A DNA stretch of 27,949 bases from Symbiodinium natans (GCA_905221605.1 CAJNDS010001171.1:2501-30449), one strand, 5' to 3'; counted from the first letter of the stretch, positions 18,001 to 26,140 are shown. Notes: generated by a model not told the origin, from the sequence alone. A program made the numbers and translations.

Positions 18001-20484
18001 CACAGCATCTGCGCCATATTACCGCAAACCCAACACCCAAAACCCAAAACCCCTAACCCCAAACCCCAAACCCTAAACCTTAAACCTTAAACCCCAAACC
18101 CGAAACCCGAAACCCGAAACCCGAAACCCGAAACCCCAAACCCCAAACCCCAAACCCCAAACCCCAAACCCCAAACCCCAAACCCTAAACCCTAAACCCT
18201 AAACCCTAAACCCTAAACCCTAAACCCTAAACCCTAAACCGTTCAGGCTTGAAGGTTGAGGACTCGAAAGCCCTCAGACCGTGAGGGCTTCTGGGGATGG
18301 CTTGCTTGAGGGCTGTGGTTTAGGGTTTAGGGTTGAGGGTTTAGGGTTTAGGGTTTAGGGTTTAGGGTTTAGGGTGTAGGGTTTAGGGTTTAGGGTTTAG
18401 GGTTGCTGGCTGGTTCTTAGTAGGGAATGAGGGGATGAGGTACCCTCTGTCATGCCTGACAGGGTACATATAGCGCCCCAATTCCCTCATTCCCTGTTAA
18501 GAACCAGGGGGTTTAGGGTTGAGGGGTTTAGGCTTCAAGGTTGGACGACTTTAGGGTTTAGGGTTTCGGGCTTAGGAGTTAGATGAGTTTCAAGTGAGGG
18601 TTCAGGGTTTATAGGGGGTTAGATGAGTTTAGGGTTGATAAAGCTCTGGGGTTTAGATGGCTTCGGGTGCTGAAGGTTACGGATTGAGAGCCTGCTCTAT
18701 CTGCGGGTGGATGTGCTGGTGTGCGCAGCAGGTGCTCTCGGCATCCTGGATGCGAAAGTCTGCAAGCTGCTGCGGCAGCTTGTGCAAGTCTTCCTCAGGA
18801 GTGTGGGCTTGAAGGTTGCAAAAGGAGCGTGGAAGCGGTTTTAGGGTTTAGGGTTTAGGGTTGAGGGTTTAGGGTTTAGGGTTTAGGGTCTTGAGTTCTG
18901 CGCGAGTCCGCGGCGTGCTGTCTTTGCAGGAGTGGTGGCAAACCAAGCCAAACTGACACATCCTAAGAAGACACGAGAAGTGACAAATGTGCTGGACGAG
19001 GTTCCATCATGCCAATGCCGACATAGTATGTCCAAGGGACCATGCACGCAGCAAGGCACACGCAGGTGCCTCCCACTACCAAAGTCCTGGCAGCCCAGGA
19101 GCCATATCACAGTAAGGGCACCCCTTTTTTTGGGTTGGCTCTTTTATAAGGAAAAACCAGAACCAAAAATTTGCCTTTTTTTGGTTGGATATGTTTAAAG
19201 GGCAACCAGAAACAAAAAATGGCCTTTTTTGGGTTGGTTATTTTTATAAGGGCAACCAGAACCCAAAAAAAAGGGGTACCACTGGGCTACTGCCAAAGTC
19301 CTTTTCACACTGGGCTCGCCGCCTGTAGAATTGGCAATGGAGTGATAGGCAGCTGCCATGACGAACCAGTTTCCTCGACCAGATAACCCTAGAACCTGAA
19401 CCCTGAACCCTAACCCTATAAAGAAAACATTCCATGGGTTGCAAGGGTTATTCATTTGTTGCTGTAGGGCCCATAGAAGTTTACTTCTCCAATATCAGCC
19501 ATTGCTTCCAGCGTTCACGCACAGCAGGAGTGCCAGCTTGACTGGCATGATCTCTATTGGCTTCCATTTGTCCCGACTGCGCAAGAAGGTGCTGATCTCA
19601 TATACCTTGAAAACCAATTGAAATCGAGAAGGTTTGGGGTTTAGGGTTTGGCGTTCAGGGCCCTTAAAACCTTGATAGGGACTGTCGTAGTCTAGGGTAG
19701 ATGACCCCCAATGACAAGGTTCATACTGGGTTTTCAAGGTACACACCAGAGACGCTGAAAGTATCGCGGCGACCATAGAATGGTCAGCTTCTCGGAGCGA
19801 TCAAGAAAAGCAGCGAGCCCCAAGATGCCCTGCTCCTTGAGAGTGTCATCATGCTGAGCTATGCACAGCTTGTCCAGGAAAACCATCCGAGGCTTCCGGA
19901 GTATGGCGCGCATCCGTTGCCAGAAGCTGAAAAACAGCAGAAACGTGACATGCCCGATGACCACGGTCCATGGCTCATCTGGCAGGAAGCCCGCTGCACG
20001 CAGCATGCCCACCAGCACGCTCACGACCAGAGTGGCTAAAGCTGCGGCCCTTGAGTTGAACACAACCAAGAGGGTCGCAAGCTTCAGCCACCGGGAAGTG
20101 CTCCAATCATGACCTTGGTAGCCCAAAAACTATATTACAGTAAGGGCACCCTTTTTGGGTTGGTTACTTTCCAAGGGAACCTTGAAACAAGAAAGGAAAA
20201 GGGTACCACTGGGCTACCAAGTGACTGAGAAAGTTGTCAAAGCGCTGGGTCTGGCGACTGAGCCCATATGCTTGACTGGCGTCGTCTTGCTTTGTCTGGA
20301 ACATCCCTCCAGCTGACCAGTGCTTCCCCCAGCCACTGAGGCATTCGTGCAACGAGACGCCTCGCAGGAGCTCGGGCGCGATGTTCGCCTGCAGTGATCT
20401 TAGGGTTCCAACAGCGCTGGAGGTCCTGGAGCTCAGTGGTGATGTTTGGGAGGAAATGCTGGTGGTCTTGCAGACGTCTCCCAT
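15086..20484 (-). CDS. Polytopic membrane protein with TIR-like signature, 13 exons, 572 aa
   Basis: Spliced by eye on the minus strand. Exons: 20226-20484, 19743-20113, 19509-19605, 19301-19373, 19005-19086, 18692-18793, 17219-17244, 16580-16722, 16210-16292, 15895-16068, 15639-15777, 15411-15476, 15086-15189. They total 1719 nt, all phases agree, and the frame ends at TAG. Seen: FDNFLSHDW at residues 82-90, two hydrophobic stretches at about 93-150, FLDKLCIAQ at 165-173, SPRYFQRLWCVYE at 201-213, LPQQL with CCAHQHIHP near 300-324, IPCDR at 330-334, LRQWF and NFNRLVR near 340-365, then about six more hydrophobic segments. The three short motifs resemble TIR boxes 1-3, with a membrane hairpin between boxes 1 and 2. 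From memory, similar proteins are expanded in Symbiodiniaceae; I could not search. Role inferred only: membrane-anchored TIR-like signalling or enzyme. The start ATG lies in GCCATGG; an in-frame TGA lies upstream near 20522. Confidence 0.85.
16296..16392 (+). repeat. Telomere-like array in intron 8 of the TIR-like gene
   Basis: Four CTTAGGG units then about ten TTTAGGG. On the transcript it is a C-strand array ending 4 bases from the AG acceptor of exon 9 (16292). Confidence 0.92.
17024..17189. mobile_element. CTTGGAGGTTCAGG-family element, degraded copy in intron 7
   Basis: Ends GCTGGAGGTTCAGGGTAC and TGAACCTCCAAG. The second half is overwritten by a CCCTAAA array (17140-17180), showing that telomere-like DNA has expanded inside an older element. 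Confidence 0.65.
17219..17244 (-). CDS. 26-base micro-exon of the TIR-like gene
   Basis: Encodes AIPCDRKL plus the first two bases of the next codon. Flanks are CCGGAG|GCAATT at the acceptor and CTCGT|GCCGCC (GC donor) at the other end. Skipping it would break the frame (26 is not a multiple of three). Including it restores the spacing HIHP-x4-AIPCDR to exon 6 and L-V-F-DTLRQWF to exon 8, matching the conserved pattern I remember for this family. It sits between introns of 1447 and 496 bases. Confidence 0.75.
17262..17440 (-). repeat. Degenerate telomere-like array, C strand
   Basis: CCCTAAA with many CCCGAAA, CCCTAGA and CCCTAAG variants; starts 18 bases from the micro-exon 17219-17244. Confidence 0.88.
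18030..18240 (-). repeat. Telomere-like array with blocks of three variants
   Basis: Ordered blocks: CCCGAAA (about five), CCCCAAA (about eight), CCCTAAA (about nine). The block structure shows each variant spread locally by tandem amplification. Confidence 0.92.
18320..18402 (+). repeat. Telomere-like array, G strand, heptamer
   Basis: TTTAGGG units with GTTGAGGG and GTGTAGGG variants; pairs with the C-strand array at 18030-18240 across an 80-base spacer. Confidence 0.92.
18410..18507. mobile_element. MITE-like element with ends CTGGTTCTTA
   Basis: Plus strand starts CTGGTTCTTAGTAGGGAATGAGG and ends CCTCATTCCCTGTTAAGAACCAG, an inverted repeat of about 23 bases with few mismatches. The interior holds a second palindrome, ACCCTCTGTCATGCC/GGCATGACAGAGGGT-like (18440-18470). 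No coding capacity. It lies within intron 6 between two G-strand telomere-like arrays. Confidence 0.7.
19087..19300. mobile_element. Introner with internal triplication: intron 4 of the TIR-like gene (GA-AG)
   Basis: Flanked by a direct repeat GACTTTGG (AAAAG|GACTTTGGCAG at the donor, CTGCCAG|GACTTTGGTAG at the acceptor). The inverted ends contain GGCAGTAGCCCAG and CTGGGCTGCC. Inside, a unit of roughly 60 bases (poly-T, GGTTGG, TTTAAAGGGCAACCAGAAACAAAAA) occurs about three times. The donor is GA, taken from the target duplication. Splicing gives VKRTLVVGG in frame. Confidence 0.8.
19606..19742. mobile_element. Introner, second family: intron 2 of the TIR-like gene
   Basis: Minus-strand reading: TGT|GTAC-CTTGAAAACCCAG ... 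GGTTTTCAAG|GTAT. The inverted ends are CTTGAAAACC/GGTTTTCAAG with GTAC/GTAT as imperfect target duplication. The interior also holds a short TTTAGGG-like tract (19630-19650 on plus). Removing it joins TGG TGT to GTA TAT GAG, giving WCVYE. The ends share only CTTG...CAAG with the neighbouring family, which suggests selection for a terminal AG acceptor. Confidence 0.83.
19743..20113 (-). CDS. Exon 2 of the TIR-like gene: membrane hairpin and TIR-like core
   Basis: The longest exon of the gene (371 bases). It completes FLSHDW, then encodes two hydrophobic stretches (about residues 93-120 and 128-150) separated by a short loop containing LPDEPW, a basic segment (RMRAILRKPR), then FLDKLCIAQ and SPRYFQRLWC. 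In TIR domains the box 1 Phe-Ile/Leu-Ser segment and the box 2 Asp are about 50 residues apart with no membrane segment, so the hydrophobic insert is unusual. The exon ends at TGT, directly followed by GTAC and an inverted-repeat element. Confidence 0.85.
20114..20225. mobile_element. Introner: intron 1 of the TIR-like gene is a complete inverted-repeat element
   Basis: On the minus strand the intron reads GTCA-CTTGGTAGCCCAG ... GGGCTACCAAG|GTCA. The terminal inverted repeat starts CTTGGTAGCCC, and GTCA is duplicated on both sides. The first GTCA copy supplies the GT donor and the element's own CAAG end supplies the AG acceptor, so removal restores CTC AGT CAT GAT exactly. This is the textbook layout of an introner. 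A related end (GTAGCCCAG) recurs at 13725-13815 and 19087-19300. Confidence 0.88.
20226..20484 (-). CDS. Exon 1 of the TIR-like gene, with start codon
   Basis: It carries the ATG at 20484-20482 and 86 full codons. The N-terminus is Ser/Thr-rich (about the first 35 residues), then a segment ending in QTQRFDNFLS. The exon stops in the middle of the FLSHDW motif, which is completed by exon 2 across an intron of 112 bases. An AG at about 20530 lies just before the upstream in-frame stop and could serve as a spliced-leader acceptor, which is how dinoflagellate mRNAs normally start; this is inference. Confidence 0.75.
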
Positions 20485-20870
20485 GGCGCGGGCATATGGG
20501 GAGGAAGGTTGGGTGAGACAGCAGGGCCGTCAACTAAGATGGCCGGAGATATGTGTGCGCTCTAAATGAAAACACTGAGGTCACATTGCATCTCCTACTT
20601 CTATGCTCCTGAACCGTAAACTCTGCAAGAACGAACTCACTTGACAAGTGGCCACAAACAGAAGCAACAACACCCTCAACTCTAAACCTCGACCCTACGC
20701 GCAAGACTTCTAAGGACTGGAGGCAACAGTTCTGCAATGAATGACGTCCCTGAGTACCAAGCCAAACCCTAAAGCCTAAACCCTAGACCCTATAAACCCT
20801 AAACCCTAAAAGCATATATGACGCAAAGCTCAATGATGGTGCGGTAGCAGGTTTACCAGGAGGACCCTAA
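20485..20870. other. Presumed 5' flank of the TIR-like gene
   Basis: Contains the last telomere-like tract (20765-20810). No TATA box or other promoter motif stands out. Right of this point no TTTAGGG arrays occur. Confidence 0.45.
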
Positions 20871-20973
20871 GCCCTAAGCCCTACTCTAGGCATTCTCCCG
20901 GGAGCGCGTGCAACCGAATGAAGGAAGTAGGACAAGGCTGCGACTTCATATTCCCTACTTTGGAATAGACCTC

Positions 20974-21592
20974 TATTCCTTCGGGTTTCTCCGCAAACAA
21001 GTGATATTGATAAAAGACAACGAGAGATTCCCATCCGATTCCAAATCAAGGCAATAAAGAACTGTACAAAACAAAAAATCAAGAATATAAGAAAGTGAAA
21101 AATTCACCAGCACTCGGTTCTCTTCTTTTCACATGGGCGGACGAAGTGCAGAACAAGTTGGCGAGGCCCCCCCCCGGCGGACGAAGTGCAGAACAAGTTG
21201 GCGAGGCCCCAGGCTGAGGGCTAGGCCCCTCCCTCCATATGTGAATCCCTTCGGAAGTCCAAAAGGGACGGAGCCGGGAAGGCACCGACTTTAGACAGGG
21301 ATGTGGAGGGTGGGAAAAGAAAAATTCAAAGACTTGCGCCAAAATGGCCACCATACAAAGAGAATCCGAAAGAGATCATGAGAGGCATGCAATTTATGTT
21401 TGCGAATTTTGGGGAAACCAAAATTCAAAACCCGGGAATGAGTTTCAACCTACGGTCGGAGTTCCGTCTTATTCCTTCGGGTTTCTCCGCAAGCCGCAAA
21501 CAAGTGATATTGATAAAAGACAACGAGAGATTCTCATCCAATTCCAAATCAAGGCAATAAAGAACTGTACAAAACAAAAAATCAAGAATACC
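20974..21592. repeat. Direct repeat of about 115 bases, two copies
   Basis: 20974-21088 and 21470-21592 share TATTCCTTCGGGTTTCTCCG, AACAAGTGATATTGATAAAA, GACAACGAGAGATTC and GAACTGTACAAAACAAAAAA. The second copy has an 8-base insertion (CAAGCCGC). It abuts the RNase H remnant, so it may be an untranslated or terminal part of the retroelement. Confidence 0.82.
21136..21210. repeat. Tandem duplication of 35 bases
   Basis: GGCGGACGAAGTGCAGAACA, AGTTGGCGAGGCCCC occurs twice, 40 bases apart, separated by a short C run. Recent, as the copies are identical. Confidence 0.85.
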
Positions 21593-22110
21593 TTAGGAAG
21601 GGCCACGAGATCGCTCCTGGCGTCAAGCCTTGCACGAAGTCCGGACTGCATCGGAAAGATGCCTCTAGAGGGATCGTCGGCTGGATTGCTATGACTGGAA
21701 ACTCGCTCAGACCAGACATTGCATCTGGTTTCACATTCTCACTCAAAGAGAGAGCACCGAGAAGGCTTTGCACAAACAACGAATCGGATCTTTTGTTGAT
21801 CAAGAAGGCTAGCGAGGCCTCGTTGTCCAAGAAGAGTATCACATCAGCATCGCTCCACGAACTTCCTAGCCGAAGGAGACTTATGACTGCAGCGTTCCAG
21901 AGATGGCCTTCCCATCTGGATTAATGACAGCCATGGTGTCCAAGGAGAGCTCTTCGCCAAACCAGCCAAGGAGGAGACCCAGCGAGTTGCAAGCCAGGGC
22001 CGCGAATATGGCCCTTGCGATCACAGTAGCCTGAGAGGATTCGAAGCTTTAGAGATGCCAACCTTCCAAAGATCTGGTTGTCGCAGAACTGAAGCCCCCT
22101 CAAGAAGACT
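21590..22110 (-). pseudogene. Retroelement RNase H region, frameshifted remnant
   Basis: On minus, ILFLDNEASLAFLI (about 21842-21800) is followed, in a different frame, by WSERVSSHSNPADDPSR (about 21705-21655). These match, from memory, the C-terminal RNase H-like part of dinoflagellate reverse-transcriptase proteins (FxDNxxA ... WxxRVxSxSNxADxPSR). The frame change near 21720 and broken upstream frames at 21921-22103 mark decay. It lies about 2.5 kb downstream of the RT piece on the same strand. Confidence 0.7.
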
Positions 22111-22342
22111 TGGGTTTTTTGCCTGACGGCAAAATGGGGGTGCGAAGCACTCTCTGCTTGGCATCAAATCAGGGGGCCACATGGATTACATGGCCCCATT
22201 ACCTACGACGGAGCTAAGTATGGCCGAAATTTCGGGCGCGGCATGGTGTTCTAGGGCCATAGGGCCAGATTAACAAACCTGTCGGCAGTCTCATCAAGAG
22301 TCTCATATTGCCCAGCAGCGTCAGCAGATCCTCAGCAGAAGA

Positions 22343-22372
22343 TCATCAGCAGCATCATCATCATCATCATAC

Positions 22373-22414
<42 letters not shown>

Positions 22415-22457
22415 ATCAGATCATAGCATATCATATATCATCACATCGTGTCATTGT

Positions 22458-22506
<49 letters not shown>

Positions 22507-22532
22507 ATCATCGTCGTCATCATCATCCTGCC
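22343..22532. repeat. (ATC)n trinucleotide microsatellite
   Basis: Two pure CAT/ATC runs (22350-22415 and 22460-22507) separated by degenerate CATATCATATATC. Poly-Asp, poly-His and poly-Ile frames here are artefacts. Confidence 0.93.
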
Positions 22533-22659
22533 AGGTCCTGAGTCCTGAGCCCTGGCATCTTGGCAGTCCGGCTTCCCGGCGGTCCTGGTGCTGGCACGCG
22601 GTCCTGGCCTGGCATTGCCGCCGCATTGCCTGGCATTGGCATCAATCATAATCGCATCA

Positions 22660-22860
22660 TCGCATCGCATCATGAATCATTATGCATTGTGAAGTATGAA
22701 TCATCAATCATCAGTCATCAATCATTCATTCAGTCATGACTCATGACATGAGATCATGATGAGCCACGAGTCATGAGTCATGAGTCATGAGATCATCATG
22801 AATCAGGAACCATGAATCAGTCACAGTCACAGCCACAGTCACGGCAGTCACGTGAGTCAT
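22660..22860. repeat. CATGAGT/AATCATCA degenerate short repeats
   Basis: Many ATGAGTCATGAGTCATGA and AATCATCAATCATC units, palindrome-rich, then CAGTCACAGTCACAGCC. Similar GTCATAAGTCATGAGTCA runs recur at 23665-23735, just before the second copy of the 850-base unit. Confidence 0.85.
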
Positions 22861-22952
22861 TGCGGCCGCCGCAACCCATCGGCCACAAACACGGGTCATG
22901 AACAATGAAAAACTGCCTTGGTTTCCTTTCAGCTTTGTTCGCGTCGAATCCA

Positions 22953-24400
22953 GCCAAGACTTCAAACTCAGCCCATCTTTCTTTTCTGCTGTTTGGCTTG
23001 ACGTGCATTTTTTCCTGTTTGCAGAAAAGGCTGAAACAAAACCACCAGCAATGAAACAGGACTTCAAAGAACTTGGTCTGTGTTTTTCAGCTGTCCTGGC
23101 TTGACACATGCAGGCCACACCATACTTGAGATGCAAATTGGAGATGCTTTTTTGCTACGTTTTTTAAAGCAAATTGTTTTTAAAATTTCAAACATGAAAA
23201 AACATTTAAAACACAGAAAAAAACTGGTTTCGAAGCATTTCAAAGTCTGCAATATGAATAATAATTTTGGAATGCCTTGTTTAGAAACAAAATCGCTCTG
23301 AACAAACTTGCCTGAAAAACAAAATCAAAAAAAAACGTTAATTAATTTTTGTTCAATTTTTCCTTGTTTGAGAAACATTGTCAACGAAATGAACAAGATG
23401 ATCCATACCAACTTTTTGAAACTGAGCCAACCGGCTTGCTTTGGATCAAAATTTAACATATTGAAAATCTTAAAAAACATTAGAAAAAACGCGGCGTTCA
23501 AAAAAAACAGAATGTATTTTGTGGAAGTCATAAGTCATCTTTTTTCCTCCACTGCTTCTTCGACGCAACAGCGCCCCAGTAAGCTAGAGCAATGAGATTC
23601 AAAGAGGGATGAGACGGCGCACCTACCATCAAACCAACATCAAACGAAAGTGCAAAGACATGGGAGTCATAAGTTATGAGTCATAAGTCACGTCATAGTC
23701 ATGAGTCATAAGTCATTGAGTGATGACTCATGTCCACGGCCACCACCACCCACGCGTCGCCGTCGCGGTCTGTAATTGGGTCGTCGCAGCCCATCTTGTC
23801 AAAGCCAAGACTTCAAACTCAGCCCATTTTTTTTTCTGCTGCTTGACTTGACGTGCATTTTTCCTGTTTGCACCTGCAAAGGCTGAACAAAGCTACCAGC
23901 AAAGAAACGTGACCTCAAAAAAACTTTGGCTGTGTTTTTCAGCTGTCTGGCTTGACACATGCAAGGCAAAACAAACTTGAGCAAATTGAAGATGCCCTGT
24001 TGAGCAAATTATTTTTGTAATTCCAACATATAAAATTAAAAACCAGAAAAACACTGGTTTCAAAGTTGCCTTGGGTCAAAGAAGATTGTTTTCAAAATTT
24101 CCAAAAATGAAAAAAACAAACAGGAAACACTGGTTTTTAAGTCTGCAGTGTAAATACGATTTTAGTTCAGAAACAAAATCGATTGAGCACAATTTAAAAC
24201 ATCAATTGATGTTTTTTTCAACTTTTCCTTGTTTAAGAAACATTGTGAACGAAATGATCTGAAAAAACAAAATGAGCCTCACTAACTTTTTGCAACTAAG
24301 CCAACCGGCTTGGTTTGGATCAAAATTTGAAATTTTGAAAATTTTCAAAAAACATTGTAAGAAACGCGGCGTCCAAAAAATCTAGAATGCATTCTGTGGA
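22953..24400. repeat. Tandem duplication of about 850 bases
   Basis: Blocks GCCAAGACTTCAAACTCAGC, TTGACGTGCATTTTTTCCTG, GTGTTTTTCAGCTGTC and AGCCAACCGGCTTG recur in order at an offset of about 850 bases (22953 and 23804), with many substitutions and indels. No coding frame is conserved between copies. Confidence 0.82.
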
Positions 24401-24578
24401 ATGGTTGGTTTAAAAACAAATCATTTTAGAATTCCTATGCTATCTTGCCAGGTAAAATGGATCAAACAAAAAGTTTTCAACGAAAGAAAAAAAACACATT
24501 TTTTCATGGTTTTGAAAAACAAAAATTCAAATTTCGAAAAATATGCAGCTTTCAGATATTCCGTGTGGTAAATTCCTG

Positions 24579-25154
24579 CTAAGACCACTGCAGAGAGCTT
24601 GAACGCCTGCAAACACTGAAAATAACTTCAAAAACCTTGAAAAGCTGAAACTTGCATTTTGGAAAATTTGAAAAAATTGCCACAGAGAGTGCTTCGCACC
24701 ATGAAGGTGGGATTCCAAAGACAGAAGAGCTGGCCAGAATGTCATCAATTAGCCGTTCCAGCTTGTTGCCTGGCAACGTGTTGCTAATCTTGACCAGGCC
24801 AAGACAGCAGTCCGACAGATCAATCTGTGCCTCCAAGGCAAGTAACGGATCCAGAATCTTTTTTTGAGGCAGTCTCCCAGCCCAAAAGGGCAAAGAATCC
24901 GACTGGATCAGATCTACGTGCGTCTTCTCTGCCTTGGCTGCAACAAGAAAATAATCGTCGAAAAATTGTGTCTGATACAAAGTAGAAAGTGCAAAATGCC
25001 ATATGCCGGCTGCTGCGCGGTAGAAGCCTTGAACTGCTGGGCGAGCACTAAAAGAAAGGACCAGCAACTGGCAAAACTTAAAGGTAGAAGTTAAAGGGCT
25101 GCGAACTGCCAAATACAAGTCCAGGCAGATTTTTTTTGTCGGCCTTTCTCCCAA
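24579..25154 (-). pseudogene. Retroelement reverse transcriptase fragment with FFDDY box
   Basis: On minus: AAGIWHFALSTLYQTQFFDD (palm, catalytic DD), YFLVAAKAEKTHVDLI, then IDLSDCCLGLVKISN and LIDDILASSSV. The segment FFALLGWETASKKDSG, normally following VDLI, is in another frame (about 24905-24860), so at least two frameshifts break the gene. The family is the YFDDY-type reverse transcriptase common in dinoflagellate genomes (from memory). No intact ORF remains. Confidence 0.78.
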
Positions 25155-25184
25155 CTGACAAGCTTCGGTTGGAGACTGGGGAAT

Positions 25185-25310
25185 CGGTTAGCCGCGGATT
25201 CGGAACTGGAAACCCTGATTCTGGAAACTACAAAACGCGGATTCGGAACTGAAACGCGGATTCGAAAAACCAGGATTCAAGAAACCAGCTGATTCAGAAA
25301 ACTAACAACA
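25185..25310. repeat. Short tandem repeat CGCGGATTCGGAACTG
   Basis: Three to four units of GCGGATTCGGAACTGGAAAC with decaying copies (GGATTCAAGAAACCAG). Confidence 0.8.
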
Positions 25311-25839
25311 CTGAAGCCAACAAGAATTAACCTGTTTCTTTTCAAGGTATGGTGGGTTTTAGTGTTTAGGGCGGAGGGCCAAAAGCAACGTAGCAGATGG
25401 AGTGAACCCAGAAATTAAACCGAAATTCCAGAGAAAGCAAGAGTCTGGCTTTTTCGAAGGTTATGGCTCAAGATACTCGGCTCGGGCCTGCTCTTGACGT
25501 CAATGGTGATTTCCAGTGCGCGTTGCTGCCAAACATTGCTCAGTCTCTCAGGATTGGTTCTGAAGGACTCTGTTGGGAGCCGGACCCCTGGGAAAAGTCT
25601 CTCAGGATTGGTTGTTTTGGTTTTTCTGGTTTTTTGGTGTTTGAGGATTTGTTGTGTGCCATGGAGAGTCTTCGGTTGTTTGGTTTTTTCGGTGTCTTCT
25701 GAACGGTGTTTTGGTTTTCTTAGGCTTTTTGGTGTTATTCTATTTTTGTACGTTTTTTTTTGTACAGTTGTTTTTGGTATTTGTGTTTTGTGTGTGACTT
25801 TATATTTCTGAGTGCCCTCTTGAACGTGACGAAAGCGCT

Positions 25840-26140
25840 AACATGGATAATCAAGGACACCGCATTATGTGTTTCTCTTTTGATACATTGTCCATGAATT
25901 CGTGCTTCCAGCCACATGGTTTGAAGCATGGATTGTTTGACAATATTGGTTTTACCGATGTTTTTCGGGTCCATCAAAACATTGGTAAAACCAATGTTAT
26001 CCATGAATTTCGTCCTCGCAGCCACATGGTTTGAAAACCATGGTTTTTTTTGGAAAACGTCGGTTTTACCAATGTTTTTCGGCTCCATCCTTCAACAACA
26101 TTGGTAAAACCAATGTTTTCCATGAATTTCATGATCTGAG
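25840..26140. repeat. Palindromic repeats around TTGGTAAAACCAA
   Basis: AACATTGGTAAAACCAATGTT occurs at 25978 and 26099, with the related TTGGTTTTACCGATGTTTTT and CGGTTTTACCAATGTTTTT at 25948 and 26061 and repeated CCATGAATTTC and AGCCACATGGTTTGAA blocks. About three copies of a unit near 120 bases. Each core can form a hairpin. Confidence 0.82.

Larger units (their letters stand above)
17245..18691. other. Intron 6 of the TIR-like gene: 1.4 kb mosaic of telomere-like arrays and a MITE
   Basis: Donor GAGCAG|GCTC, acceptor CGGAG|GCAA. It contains C-strand arrays (17262-17440, 18030-18240), G-strand arrays (17560-17655, 17755-17810, 18320-18402, 18510-18660) and an inverted-repeat element at 18410-18507. 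Three spacers look coding on the minus strand (about 17465-17540, 17679-17722, 17930-18010), but the flanking exons join across them with exactly the conserved spacing, so they are treated as intronic. Confidence 0.65.
22112..24578. other. 2.5 kb of repeats separating RT and RNase H remnants
   Basis: Contains an ATC microsatellite, CATGAGTCATGAGT repeats and an 850-base tandem duplication. It is AT-rich and shows no recognisable gene. In related elements RT and RNase H are close together, so this stretch was probably inserted or expanded after the element died. Confidence 0.55.

Noticed and set aside
18883-19110. 75-codon minus frame ending in RRGLAQNS
   Set aside because: The spliced chain uses only 19005-19086 in a different frame and leaves at ATGATG|GAAC; the rest is intron 5.
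22308-22673. Poly-Asp, poly-His and poly-Ile frames
   Set aside because: Products of the ATC microsatellite.
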